Assembly: GCF_003129905.1 (NCBI RefSeq)
Contig: NZ_QFFM01000002.1
Span: forward strand, 115,738-179,737
Source: Bifidobacterium callitrichidarum
Lineage (GTDB): Bacteria; Actinomycetota; Actinomycetes; Actinomycetales; Bifidobacteriaceae
Length of the DNA stretch: 64,000 nucleotides
Direction of reading: 5' to 3'
This document shows positions 16,153-24,738 of the stretch, piece by piece. The notes below the pieces were generated by a model that worked only from the letters and a program-made list of their open reading frames with translations, ran no database searches and had not been told where the DNA came from. The stretch's first letter is position 1. The number at the start of each line of letters is the position of its first letter. The translations under genes and the position numbers were made by a program.

Positions 16153-17454
16153 ATGAGTCCGTATCCGAATGGCCACGATGGCCGGTCGTGTCAAGGTCGA
16201 ACGTCGGTCGTCGTGCTTGCGTTGGCGTTGTTGTGCGGGATGCTGGGCATCGTGACGGTGCCTCCGGGGTCGACGCCGGACGTGTGGGCGCACGTGTACC
16301 GGGTGGATGCGATGCTCAACGGTGACGTGATCGCCCGGACGGTGCATGCGACGTCCGACTATCATCCCGACGCGGCGCACAACACGGGCGGCTGGGTCGA
16401 CGACGACGTGATCGCATTCTCGCTGGCCAACGACCGCCATTACGTATCCGGACTGGTGAACGCCACATCCATCACCGTCCATGACGGGCATCGCAGCGAG
16501 GTACCGTTCGACAACACCGCCGTGTATCCGCCGATCGCATACCTGCCACAATTGGCCGCCTTCACGGTCGGACGGCTGCTGCGATTGGACGTGGCATGGC
16601 GGTTCTATCTCGCCGAAGTATTCCAGTTGGCCGTCTATATCACGGCAGTGTGGATCGGCCTGCGTGTGCTGGCCGGGCTTCCTTCGTCGCGCTGGTTTCG
16701 ATTGTTGACCGGGGTGCTGTCCGTGTGTTTGGCGTTGCCTGACTCGTTCATGTTCTCTCCCGACTCGACGGTGGTCGCACTGTTCCTGCCATTGGCCTGC
16801 ATGTTGATCCGATGCCTGCAAGCCGATCGGCTCGCAGGCGGCGACTGCGTGCTGCTGGTTGTGATGACTGGGGTGTTGGCGTTGTCGAAGTTCGCGTATG
16901 CGCCGTGCCTGCTCATGGCGTTGCTGCCGATGATCGTCCATCGCCGTGTGCCCATGCGTTCACGGTTCATCCTCGTCACCGGATGCGTGTTGTCGGTTAT
17001 GTTGTTGCTGACGTGGTTGAAGCTCGGGACCGGGTTCGCCACGAACCCGTCGCGCGTCCCGTACAGCGAGGTGCTGCGGCGGCAACGGGAGCTGCTATCC
17101 GCCCCGCACAGGTTCCTGCCGCGGATGTTCTACAGTATCGTCCGTTTGCAGGGATGGTCATGGTGGGAGCCGCCACTGCTGTTCCTGTTCTGGATGCTTA
17201 CCGTTGTAGCTTTGATGCTGACCGTCATCGTCTGGAGACGTGATCGGCAACGCCTGTTGTTCTGGCTGATGTCGTGGACGGCGATTATGGGATGCGTGAC
17301 GTTGGTGTACGCGGCGATATGGACGCAGTTCACGTTGACCGGACAAGCCGGAGTAGTCGGCATCAACAGCCGATACTTTCTACCGCTGGTGCCACTGTTG
17401 GTCATGCAGTGTGCCGACTCGTTACTCTCAATCAGGAGAAACCTCACACGGTAA
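16153..17454 (+). CDS. DUF2142 family polytopic membrane protein
   Basis: The 433-residue protein has about ten membrane spans and the DUF2142 hallmarks: PPGSTPDVWAHVYRVDAMLNGDV near the N-terminus, VYPPIAYLPQ (about 145-155), FSPDSTVVALFLPLACM, and a C-terminal INSRYFLPLVPLLV. DUF2142 proteins are GT-C-like integral membrane proteins thought to act in surface polysaccharide assembly. ATG 16153 is chosen because the preceding frame lacks a good RBS; 16087 is an in-frame alternative. It is monocistronic. Confidence 0.85.
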   Translation: MSPYPNGHDGRSCQGRTSVVVLALALLCGMLGIVTVPPGSTPDVWAHVYRVDAMLNGDVIARTVHATSDYHPDAAHNTGGWVDDDVIAFSLANDRHYVSGLVNATSITVHDGHRSEVPFDNTAVYPPIAYLPQLAAFTVGRLLRLDVAWRFYLAEVFQLAVYITAVWIGLRVLAGLPSSRWFRLLTGVLSVCLALPDSFMFSPDSTVVALFLPLACMLIRCLQADRLAGGDCVLLVVMTGVLALSKFAYAPCLLMALLPMIVHRRVPMRSRFILVTGCVLSVMLLLTWLKLGTGFATNPSRVPYSEVLRRQRELLSAPHRFLPRMFYSIVRLQGWSWWEPPLLFLFWMLTVVALMLTVIVWRRDRQRLLFWLMSWTAIMGCVTLVYAAIWTQFTLTGQAGVVGINSRYFLPLVPLLVMQCADSLLSIRRNLTR

Positions 17455-17489
17455 TCGGCTACGGCATCGCGTAAGATTTGCTCTGCTAC

Positions 17490-17783
17490 CTATCGGTGCA
17501 TGAAATCCTTCATCTCCGTATTGGTGAAGTGCTCGATCATCGTGCGCCAGACCGCTTCGACCAGATCCGGGTCGACATGGGATGTCTCGGCCAACCCGCG
17601 CACCTTGGCAATAACCGCGTCCACGCGAGATGACGCCTTGACGTCGTCTGCGTTCCTCTTGAATTGCGCGGCCTGCGCCACATAGGCTCCACGTTCGGCT
17701 ATCAGATCGACGAGTTGGTCGTCGATACAGTCGATATTGGCACGTACCTCATCGAGACTTTCGCAAGTGTGTATCGGTTCCAT
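17490..17783 (-). CDS. Chorismate mutase, AroQ class
   Basis: This 97-residue monofunctional AroQ-type enzyme converts chorismate to prephenate in Phe/Tyr biosynthesis. The first helix has VRANIDCIDDQLVDLIAERGAYV (in part), with Arg and Asp in the expected places. The middle has AAQFKRN, with the catalytic Lys, and the C-terminal helix ends DLVEAVWRTMIEHF. The all-helical 90-residue size is normal. It is preceded by GGGGAG 7-8 bases before the ATG and stands alone. Confidence 0.9.
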   Translation of the reverse strand: MEPIHTCESLDEVRANIDCIDDQLVDLIAERGAYVAQAAQFKRNADDVKASSRVDAVIAKVRGLAETSHVDPDLVEAVWRTMIEHFTNTEMKDFMHR

Positions 17784-17914
17784 CAGTGCCGCTCCCCAAA
17801 CGTTATGACGTGTGTAATCAGATCTTCGGTTTGACCGCCGAATTACCGAAATTGCTACGTTCTATACCTCCACGATGATCGTCCGCGAGGAATCACGCCA
17901 ATCGGAGAGACGTC

Positions 17915-17932
17915 TGTCAGCTAAAGACGACA
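17915..17932 (-). promoter_or_regulatory. 18-bp motif-2 site (orphan)
   Basis: On the minus strand it reads TGTCGTCTTTAGCTGACA, followed 12 bases later by CGATTGGCGTGATTCC. The same motif plus spacer block occurs at 21187-21204. Here no convincing -10 or gene start follows, so this may be a decayed promoter. The 306-bp interval 17784-18089 holds only this site and the DUF3800 gene's RBS. Confidence 0.5.
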
Positions 17933-18089
17933 TGAAACACCGTGACCGGTTGTCTGAGAGGGAATCCTCATTGGCTTTCGCAAGCTGTTTCGGTGTCTTG
18001 CAATGAGGTCTGCAGCAGGCCGAATACGCATGGCGTGTTCTGATATCATGGTGGTTTTATCGGCTGGCACCGTTCTCAGGAGGTTCACG

Positions 18090-18656
18090 ATGTTGTCTAC
18101 CGCTTGGGGCGACGAAAGCATCAGGAACAAGGATCTGGATCATCCTTGGTATCTGATAGGCGCATCCCTGATCGAGGGAGAACCGGACTCCATCAGAAGC
18201 AAGCTCATGCGGTTGAAACCCGCCGGTGCGAAGAAACTGCACTGGCACGACATGACGCCTCGATTCAAAAACGAGGTCATCAAGTCCTTGGAGGGAATGG
18301 AATCGCTCCACATCATCGTGGTCGGCGAACGAATGGCACACATGAAGGACGAACGCGCGCGTCGCAAGTGCCTGGAACGACTGCTTCCCATCCTTGAAGG
18401 TTACGGCATTGAACAGTTGGTCTTGGAAGCAAGAACCGATGTTCTGAATAAGGCGGATAACGCGCACAGGATGCAGTTGGAGCGTACGGGCGTGGTCTCG
18501 CGAATCAGAATCACTCATATGCGAGGAGACGCCGAGCCGCTCCTGTGGCTGCCGGACCAGGCTCTTGGAGCGTATGTGGACACCAGGCTGGGCTTGCAGG
18601 ATTTCAATCTGTTTACCGATACCAAGATCATCGACGAGCGGGTTGCGTTGATGTAG
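18090..18656 (+). CDS. DUF3800-like protein
   Basis: A 188-residue protein whose N-terminus, MLSTAWGDESIRNKDLDHP, has the Asp-Glu-Ser motif of DUF3800, a family with an RNase H-like fold. It also contains HWHDMTPRFK (about 55-64), as in family members. The ATG at 18090 follows a perfect AGGAGG at 6-base spacing, so the longer frame from 18003 is rejected. A hairpin terminator follows directly. DUF3800 genes often travel with mobile or defence genes. Function is unknown and the family call is moderate. Confidence 0.6.
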   Translation: MLSTAWGDESIRNKDLDHPWYLIGASLIEGEPDSIRSKLMRLKPAGAKKLHWHDMTPRFKNEVIKSLEGMESLHIIVVGERMAHMKDERARRKCLERLLPILEGYGIEQLVLEARTDVLNKADNAHRMQLERTGVVSRIRITHMRGDAEPLLWLPDQALGAYVDTRLGLQDFNLFTDTKIIDERVALM

Positions 18657-18663
18657 ATACGCG

Positions 18664-18700
18664 GAGACCGGGTCCCGTGAATCACGGGAGCACCGGTCTC
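18664..18700 (+). terminator. Hairpin after the DUF3800 gene
   Basis: Eight-base outer arms (GAGACCGG / CCGGTCTC) and inner arms (CCCGTG / CACGGG) form a strong two-part stem, starting 8 bp after the stop at 18656. The T-tail is weak. It sits between convergent genes and may serve both. Confidence 0.6.
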
Positions 18701-18734
18701 AACTTCCATATCCCCGCAGGGCTGGCTCTAACCG

Positions 18735-19448
18735 TTATCTTATATTAGCCCTCTGACGTGAATACGTCATGCCAGCTACCGACGACATGCTGGATGCCGC
18801 CGCACAACCCATGATCAGGAAGACAAACAGCCATAGGATCAGCACCAGCATCCCAACAAGTGAGTGACCCTCAGTCATCGCACGTATCGCATCCGGATAG
18901 AACAGTCCATTCATAGCAGGTATCAGGTAGACGATGAACGGTTTGAGCAGTATGGGCACGAACACGTAGACGGATAGGCCAAGCAGCACGCTCCTTGCGA
19001 ACAGGGATAGCGACAGCACCGCGATGCCGTTCATCGCCGCTAGCAATAGGTACTGGAACGTAAGACGGCCGATATCGCCAATCCCATAGATGATGCCATT
19101 GCCAACGGTATTCAGCACGGTCAGGAGCAGTCCGGCGATGAGTATAATCGCGACCTTCTCCGCCATTAAGGCACAAGCCATGCGGCATCGGGAGCCGGCG
19201 ATGAGTGCCGCCATCATCGTTTCGCCCGACCTGATCTCGATGTTCGCCAGAACTGCGGCGATGATCACCGTCGTCTGTGACGCAAGGGTCATGCTGCTTG
19301 CATCGTTCAATGGATTGTTCCCGGACGCATCCATACTGATCGGCATCAACGCGACAGCGTATACGACGATCACCCAGCACGCGGCTGCCATACATGCGAT
19401 TCGCAGAGGTCGTGCTGTCGCATCCTTATAGAGCAGAGTCTTAATCAT
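18735..19448 (-). CDS. ABC-2 type exporter permease
   Basis: A 237-residue integral membrane protein with six predicted spans, the first at about 17-37 and the last at about 205-225. It carries a serine-rich C-terminus. It lies 14 bp after a second permease and the ATPase (20976-18735, one operon). The arrangement of one ATPase and two unlike permeases matches lantibiotic-immunity or daunorubicin-type exporters. Sequence similarity is too low to name the substrate. Confidence 0.72.
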   Translation of the reverse strand: MIKTLLYKDATARPLRIACMAAACWVIVVYAVALMPISMDASGNNPLNDASSMTLASQTTVIIAAVLANIEIRSGETMMAALIAGSRCRMACALMAEKVAIILIAGLLLTVLNTVGNGIIYGIGDIGRLTFQYLLLAAMNGIAVLSLSLFARSVLLGLSVYVFVPILLKPFIVYLIPAMNGLFYPDAIRAMTEGHSLVGMLVLILWLFVFLIMGCAAASSMSSVAGMTYSRQRANIR

Positions 19449-19462
19449 TACAAGACCGCCCC

Positions 19463-20281
19463 TTATACCTTCGGCGTCCGCAAAGACCGTCCACGTAGGA
19501 TCTCGGCTGCACAGAGCGCTATGGTTAGCCAGCAGACCATGACGGTCACGGAAATACCCATTGAAGGATCACCTGTCTCGTCGACTCTTCCGAACGCGAA
19601 GCTTTTGCCGCCGATCATCGGCAGCAGCACATCAGCGTGGATGACTTTCAGTACGCCGGACAGCGAGACCATGAGCAACAGGAAGATTACGACCAAGGCC
19701 GGCACGTCGCGTTTCGTGACCGTGGCCGCTATGTAGCCAATCAATCCCATGACCACGGCGAACACCGTGACACGCAACGGCGTAGTGGCGACGGTCGCGG
19801 TGAGGAACATGGGCCGCAGGTCGCGAGGCAGCGCTGCGACGAGTATCACCACGTTCAGTGCGGATGATAGCAGTGAGACGCCAGCGCAGTAGATCACGGT
19901 CGCGAGTATGTCTCCAATTGCGAACGGCCAAGGTCGGTTGACCAGTAGTCGCAGTTGTCGTTCGTCTCCCGAGCGGAATCCTGCCGCGACGTTCAACGCC
20001 ACGATGATCGGAATGAGGATGATCGAGGTCTGGTAGGGTGAGGCAAGCACGGCGTCGGATACGATATGCATTGGATTCGGATCCAGGGAATCCGTCGAGC
20101 GTATGGCGCCGTCCGCGGCGATGGACACCGTCGAGGAGATCGTCTGCACGTCCAGTACCGCGAACAACGCGGTGAGCGCCAGCACGGCAAACACCGACCA
20201 ATAGAACTGCCGGTTCGCGCAGTACCGCACCAGCGAGCAGGACACATACCGGGGTGAAACACTCGTTCCCATCCTGCTCAC
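19463..20281 (-). CDS. ABC-2 type exporter permease
   Basis: A 272-residue permease with six predicted spans. The first, at about 29-46, is followed by an extracytoplasmic stretch (about 47-85) as in NatB/ABC-2 proteins, and FRSGDERQLRLLVNRP (about 102-117) is the first cytoplasmic loop. Its start overlaps the ATPase stop by 4 bp. It works with the ATPase at 20278-20976 and the partner permease at 18735-19448. Confidence 0.75.
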   Translation of the reverse strand: MSRMGTSVSPRYVSCSLVRYCANRQFYWSVFAVLALTALFAVLDVQTISSTVSIAADGAIRSTDSLDPNPMHIVSDAVLASPYQTSIILIPIIVALNVAAGFRSGDERQLRLLVNRPWPFAIGDILATVIYCAGVSLLSSALNVVILVAALPRDLRPMFLTATVATTPLRVTVFAVVMGLIGYIAATVTKRDVPALVVIFLLLMVSLSGVLKVIHADVLLPMIGGKSFAFGRVDETGDPSMGISVTVMVCWLTIALCAAEILRGRSLRTPKV

Positions 20282-20976
20282 TCCTTCACCACACTGAAGT
20301 ACGCCTGCTCCAGACTGCCGTAACCGTCGAGGAGCGTGTCGATGTCACCGTCGAGCACTTTCCTCCCGCTCGACAGGCCCACGACGTGGTCAGCCACCAG
20401 TTCCAGTTCGGCCATGTAATGGCTGGAGACCAGGACGGTCCTGTGATCCGAGACGTAGTCCTTGATGAAGTCGCGCACCCATTTGATGTCTTCAGGGTCG
20501 AGACCGTTCAACGGCTCGTCCAGAATGAGATACGGTGCGTCGGTCAGTATCGCGGCCGCGATGCCCAACCGTTGCTTCATGCCGAGTGAGTAGGTCTTAT
20601 ACGTGCGGTTGCGCGCCTCGTATAGGCCCACAAGACGCAGGCATTCATCGCAACGGGAGAACGGGATGTCGGCGGCCAGTGCGATCCAGCGCAGATGATT
20701 AACACCCGTCCGCGATGGATACGGCGTCAGCCCGTCAATGAACGAACCGACGACAGTGAACGGATTGAAGCCAAGTTCGTTGTACCGTTTGCCATCGAAC
20801 GTGGCCGTGCCGCTACTGGCCGGCTCCAAGCCGAGCAGGATGTGCAGCAACGTCGATTTGCCGGCACCGTTCGGCCCGATCAACGCCGTGACCTTACCCG
20901 GCTCAGCACAGAACGACACGTCATCCAACGCACGCTTGTCCCCATAGGTCTTAGACAAGTCAGAAATCTCAATCAT
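20278..20976 (-). CDS. ABC-2 exporter ATPase
   Basis: The 232-residue ATPase begins MIEISDLSKTYG after GAGGAGAAGG. Walker A is GPNGAGKST (about 34-42), the signature region reads TYSLGMKQRL, Walker B is YLILDEPLNGLD, and the H-loop is VLVSSHYMAE. Its SLGMKQRLGIAAAIL pattern is that of drug- and lantibiotic-exporting ATPases (CcmA/NatA/BcrA group). The operon leader (about 170 nt) carries motif-2 site 21187-21204 and a small palindrome. Confidence 0.9.
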   Translation of the reverse strand: MIEISDLSKTYGDKRALDDVSFCAEPGKVTALIGPNGAGKSTLLHILLGLEPASSGTATFDGKRYNELGFNPFTVVGSFIDGLTPYPSRTGVNHLRWIALAADIPFSRCDECLRLVGLYEARNRTYKTYSLGMKQRLGIAAAILTDAPYLILDEPLNGLDPEDIKWVRDFIKDYVSDHRTVLVSSHYMAELELVADHVVGLSSGRKVLDGDIDTLLDGYGSLEQAYFSVVKE

Positions 20977-21015
20977 TGCAACCTTCTCCTCGGGACGGCA
21001 TGAACTTCTGGAATA

Positions 21016-21031
21016 GGCACATCTATGTGCC
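21016..21031. promoter_or_regulatory. 7-bp inverted repeat in the exporter leader
   Basis: GGCACAT and ATGTGCC with a 2-base spacer lie 40 bp upstream of the ATPase start, inside the expected transcript. It could be an operator or a tiny hairpin. The rest of the 308-bp interval 20977-21284 holds motif-2 site 21187-21204 and no gene I can support. Confidence 0.3.
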
Positions 21032-21186
21032 AGCCATCGAGTTTTCATCATGATGAACGGATTGCCAATCTCGTGTTTTCCATCGAAACCAGCATGTCGT
21101 TCCGAGAATTCCGCCGTTGCGTATTGTTGCGTCTCACTCCTCCATAATGAGTGTCTACACGGGATCGCGCCAATCGGAGAAGTATT

Positions 21187-21204
21187 TGTCATCCAAAGAC
21201 GACA
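21187..21204 (-). promoter_or_regulatory. 18-bp motif-2 operator upstream of ABC-2 exporter
   Basis: In gene sense it reads TGTCGTCTTTGGATGACA, an imperfect palindrome with TGTC/GACA ends as in the 20-bp motif. CGATTGGCGCGATCC follows 12 bases later, and TGTAGA lies 27 bp downstream (21159-21154), a position close to the -10 of the other regulon. Confidence 0.6.
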
Positions 21205-21284
21205 TGAGATGACGGTAATCGTTACTTGCTAGGGTTATGCATCACGAAAACAAGCAGTTTCTCATCGGGATCAGAATCTTGATC

Positions 21285-21662
21285 TTATGCCTGTGATTCC
21301 AGGTAATGTTTCTTGGCATCACGATTCGCGATAATCCCGCATATGACAAGCCAAGCGACAAGGATGACGGCGAGGGCGAGGAGCATCCACCACCAGATCA
21401 TGCTCATGGTACTGATGTCGCGGGCCGCGATCATGCCGACCAGCACGTCCACCGGCATCAGAGCGACCAGAACGCCACTGCCGAGGAACACGAACGCATA
21501 CTTGCGGTGTACGTATTCCCATGTCTCGTCCGAGGCGATGGTCCAGCGGGTCTTAATACCCATCTGGTAATTCCGCTCTAACCGGCCATTTTTCGCATCC
21601 CAATACGTGGAGAAGCACAACCGAGCTGACCATATAAGCAAGATGATTAACACGAACAGCAT
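21285..21662 (-). CDS. SdpI-family membrane protein, copy 2
   Basis: A 125-residue paralogue of the protein at 4453-4830, with about 80 percent identity by eye and almost no change from residue 25 to 80 (KNGRLERNYQMGIKTRWT, SDETWEYVHRKYAF). The ATG at 21662 is chosen because it gives the same length and the same AAAGGATTC leader as copy 1. It is the second gene behind the 159-residue membrane protein (74-bp gap), headed by the motif-2 site at 22305. Like copy 1 it has an N-terminal helix, the conserved cytoplasmic loop and two further helices. The immunity role is inferred from the family. Confidence 0.82.
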   Translation of the reverse strand: MLFVLIILLIWSARLCFSTYWDAKNGRLERNYQMGIKTRWTIASDETWEYVHRKYAFVFLGSGVLVALMPVDVLVGMIAARDISTMSMIWWWMLLALAVILVAWLVICGIIANRDAKKHYLESQA

Positions 21663-21736
21663 GGTCTGAATCCTTTCCGGCACTACACCAGTTCAGAAAT
21701 GGTTAAACTGCGGGCATCGGCTTATCTTAGAATCCA

Positions 21737-22216
21737 TCAAAAATGGCGGTGCTTATTCAATTGGTTGGCAACAATCGAAACCACCGCATGCAACATGCAG
21801 GCCAAGGCCAAACCCCATGCCAGATACCGCAGCGGCTGAATGTCGAATAGCAAGGCGATGGTGAACATGTTGACGCACAGATTGACACAGACGACGAATG
21901 TTGTCTTCGCCACGATAGCTTCGGACCTATCGGCAAGTAACCGGTCATGAGCATCCGGTTCCAGTTGTTCGGCCACTTTGCCTCGATATGCGAATCCTCC
22001 CGCGGCAAGCGAGCCGGCGCCCAGCAGAAGGAACGTGATCGCCAACGATCCGGAACTCCAGAACCATTCCACACTCCATCCATATCGGATGAGACCGCAT
22101 ACGGCCAGCACGACGGCATACAACGCGCAGGTTCCGGCCGCCGCGAACAGACGCCACCGCCCCTCACTCACGCACAAACGCCTATTACTGGAGCCTTGCA
22201 CAGTGTCACCGATCAT
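21737..22216 (-). CDS. Four-helix membrane protein (paralogue of 3149-3607)
   Basis: A 159-residue protein with two membrane hairpins (about 23-45 and 53-75; about 105-125 and 130-150). Short motifs are shared with the protein at 3149-3607: CGLIRYG and DIQPLRYLAWGLA. ATG 22216 follows AGGAGG at 6 bases; the longer frame to 22429 crosses the promoter and is rejected. It precedes the SdpI copy in one operon, so an SdpI plus four-helix gene set exists twice in the window. Function is unknown. Confidence 0.7.
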   Translation of the reverse strand: MIGDTVQGSSNRRLCVSEGRWRLFAAAGTCALYAVVLAVCGLIRYGWSVEWFWSSGSLAITFLLLGAGSLAAGGFAYRGKVAEQLEPDAHDRLLADRSEAIVAKTTFVVCVNLCVNMFTIALLFDIQPLRYLAWGLALACMLHAVVSIVANQLNKHRHF

Positions 22217-22304
22217 GGTCATCCTCCTCTTTGAGGCCCGGCATCTTGCCCATACCATCCATGATGGCCGTAAAAGAAGAATCAGGCCAGTCAGAAAGGA
22301 ATCA

Positions 22305-22322
22305 CGTCGTCTAAAGATGACA
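22305..22322 (-). promoter_or_regulatory. 18-bp motif-2 operator upstream of SdpI copy 2 operon
   Basis: In gene sense it reads TGTCATCTTTAGACGACG. TGACTGGCCTGATTC follows at the same distance as the CGATTGG block of the other two sites. A weak TTTTAC hexamer near 22275-22270 could be the -10. Confidence 0.5.
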
Positions 22323-22379
22323 CAAAATGAATAGATGCGCAGCTCATTGAACGCCAAACCGTCTTTGACAGCAATTCTT

Positions 22380-23288
22380 TCACTGCCCTTCCGTGGGAGA
22401 TGCTTCGCGCGATTCCCCGTTCGCATCATTGCTGCCGGAGGCCCATACGAGCAGGGCTCCGGCGAGGGAGACGACGATGACGCCGAGCACGGCCGTCAGG
22501 GTGATGGTCTGGCGCAGGATCAGCGCGGCGATGACCACGCTCATGGCCGGGTCGATGGAGAACAGCGTGCCGACCACGCGCGCCGACGTGATGCGCCCGG
22601 ACAGCGTGTCCATCGTGTAGGGAATCGCCACACCCAGCACGGCCGACGCGGCGATGACGCTCCATTGAGCAGGCGTCGTATGCGTGGCATGGCTGACCGA
22701 TACCGGCAGCGTGGCGAGCGCGGCCACCGTGATCGACAGGGCGAGCCCATCCAGTCCGGTGCCCGTCTTGCCGACCTTGTCCGCGAACAGCGTGTACAGA
22801 CCGAAACAGCAGGCCGACCCCAATGCGAACAGGTAGCCGGAAGGGTTGAAGTAGCCGCCCGGCGTGAACGAAATCAATCCCACACCCACCAGTGCGACCA
22901 CCGCGCACAGGCCTTCGCGCCAGTGATGCGATCCGGCCAGGGCGACGACACAGGGGCCGAGGAACTCCAGGGTGACTGCCACGCCCATCGGGATGCGGTC
23001 GATGGCCGAGTACAGGCAGATGTTCATCGCCGCCATCGCAAGCCCGTAGACTACGATGCTCAGCCATTCGCCTTTCGACCGGCCCGCGAGTTTCGGACGG
23101 ATGAGCGCGAGCATGACGATCGCGGCAACGAGCATGCGCATTGAACTGACCGGAATCGGCCCCAACGCATCGAACAACGACGCCGACAGGGACGACGAGG
23201 TTTGAATGCCCAATGAGCCGACCATCACCATGCCGGTCGCGGCCGCCACGCGGCCACGCTCAGAACGCAGTATGCAATGCTTTTCCAA
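22380..23288 (-). CDS. DMT-superfamily exporter (EamA/RhtA-like)
   Basis: About 302 residues with ten predicted membrane spans in two EamA repeats. The first repeat includes SSMRMLVAAIVMLAL and AMNICLYSAIDRIPMGVAVTLEFLGPCVVAL, and the second ends RVVGTLFSIDPAMSVVIAALIL. The pattern GVAVTLEFLGP is typical of RhtA-type threonine/homoserine exporters. The TTG at 23288 behind a G-rich tract fits the family's short N-terminus; an ATG at 23381 is the alternative. It lies just downstream of TCS2 on the same strand and could belong to that transcript. Confidence 0.8.
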   Translation of the reverse strand: MEKHCILRSERGRVAAATGMVMVGSLGIQTSSSLSASLFDALGPIPVSSMRMLVAAIVMLALIRPKLAGRSKGEWLSIVVYGLAMAAMNICLYSAIDRIPMGVAVTLEFLGPCVVALAGSHHWREGLCAVVALVGVGLISFTPGGYFNPSGYLFALGSACCFGLYTLFADKVGKTGTGLDGLALSITVAALATLPVSVSHATHTTPAQWSVIAASAVLGVAIPYTMDTLSGRITSARVVGTLFSIDPAMSVVIAALILRQTITLTAVLGVIVVSLAGALLVWASGSNDANGESREASPTEGQ

Positions 23289-23409
23289 TCGCGATTCCCC
23301 CCCAATACGACCATCCTGCACAGCCCATACGCCGCCAATGGTAATGATCGTCGGGAAAGCATAATATCTGACGTCAACCATGGATGACATGGATATCGGG
23401 GCAGCAGGA

Positions 23410-24738
23410 TCACTCCGACGACGGAACGGACGGCAGGGTCGCGTGCAGTATCCAGGCGCCGTCTTCGGCGGACGTGCTGATCGAACCGCCGAGAGCGGCG
23501 AACCGCGAGCGATGCAATGCCAGTCCTTTGCCGGAGTGGGGTTTGTCCGGAAGAAGGGATCGCGTGGCAATATCGTTGACTTGGTCGACGGACAGGCTGT
23601 CGCGGTTGCGACGCACGACCACACGGTATTCGCCGGACGGGTCGCCGTGCACAGCGATGTTGGTGTACAGCTCACGCAGCAGGTCAATCATCGCGGACTC
23701 ACGTTCGCGAGTGACGTCGTCTGTATCCATCAGCTTGTGTTCGGGCAGGTTGTCGATCATCGTGGAGTCTCCGGTGAAGCCGAGCTGTGCGAGATACCGG
23801 TCGCCGTGTCCCAATACGTCACGGACACGATCGGGGAACGTGGTGCAAGACGAAGACGTCGCGGCCGAGCTTCCGATTTCGGTATCGTCGTCGCCGGCAT
23901 GTCCGGCGTCACCGTCGTCAATGCTGCTTCGCGGAGAGACGCCGTTGCTACCTTTCCCGATGGAATCATGTTCCTTTCCGGTATCAGTGTCGTCATCGTT
24001 TCCATCGAGCATGTTGATGACCGTGCGCACCTCGCCGAGCGTGCCAATCGTACGCCGGTACAGGTCATCGAACAACGCAGCATGTTGTTCATCGTCATCC
24101 GTCGAACGTGACCGTTCGTAGTCCAGGCGCATGGCCATGTACGCGAGATCACTCGTCACCGCGTCGTGGATCCGGCTCGCCGCCTGCGCGTCGCGGCGCA
24201 TGGCCTCCACACGGTCGCGCTCCCGCTCGTAGCGCAACCGGTCCCGTTCCGCTTGTATGGCCGTCGCCCTCCACGACATCGCACGACCGAACATGTACAC
24301 GACGAAGAACGACAGCAGCAGCGTCGCGTAATCGCCGAACGGGACGCCGGCGCGCGCCGCGACCATCCACCGTACCGCGGCGATCAGCGGCGGCATCAGC
24401 CACCACAAGCGTGACCGCCCGTACCGGCCGACCGCCGCCAACGCGACCCACATGCCGTAGAACAGGCTCGCACCGCTCATATCCGGCAGGAACGCGCACG
24501 CCACATACGTGACCGCGATCGCCACACTCAACGGCAACGGATAGAACGGCAAAACCAGCAGACACAGGACATGCACGACCGTCAGCACCGTGGTCGCCAC
24601 GAGCTGCGCTGGATACTCGAACATCTCCAGCACCGTCAGCCCGGCGGACAACAGTACGACGCACCACATGACCGGTCCCACGCCGGCGGCACGGACACGC
24701 TCACCCGCCCGTTTGATCAGTCCTGCAACATCAGCCAT
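23410..24738 (-). CDS. DesK/NarX-type sensor histidine kinase (TCS2)
   Basis: A 442-residue kinase with about six membrane spans in residues 20-150 and short loops. A coiled-coil (AERDRLRYERERDRVEAMRR) leads to the H-box ASRIHDAVTSDLAYM with His191. A long acidic, low-complexity linker (about 245-290) separates it from the ATPase domain (RELYTNIAVHGDPSGEY as N-box; SGKGLALHRSRF as G-box). The overall build matches the TCS1 kinase. It overlaps the response-regulator gene by 22 bp. Confidence 0.88.
   Translation of the reverse strand: MADVAGLIKRAGERVRAAGVGPVMWCVVLLSAGLTVLEMFEYPAQLVATTVLTVVHVLCLLVLPFYPLPLSVAIAVTYVACAFLPDMSGASLFYGMWVALAAVGRYGRSRLWWLMPPLIAAVRWMVAARAGVPFGDYATLLLSFFVVYMFGRAMSWRATAIQAERDRLRYERERDRVEAMRRDAQAASRIHDAVTSDLAYMAMRLDYERSRSTDDDEQHAALFDDLYRRTIGTLGEVRTVINMLDGNDDDTDTGKEHDSIGKGSNGVSPRSSIDDGDAGHAGDDDTEIGSSAATSSSCTTFPDRVRDVLGHGDRYLAQLGFTGDSTMIDNLPEHKLMDTDDVTRERESAMIDLLRELYTNIAVHGDPSGEYRVVVRRNRDSLSVDQVNDIATRSLLPDKPHSGKGLALHRSRFAALGGSISTSAEDGAWILHATLPSVPSSE

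Noticed and set aside
18003..18089. N-terminal extension of the DUF3800 gene
   Set aside because: A perfect AGGAGG lies before ATG 18090, and the extension has no RBS and no family similarity.
21050..21192. N-terminal extension of the ABC-2 ATPase frame upstream of 20976
   Set aside because: It would include the motif-2 operator and promoter, and the ATPase family starts at the MIEISDLSKTYG methionine behind a strong RBS.
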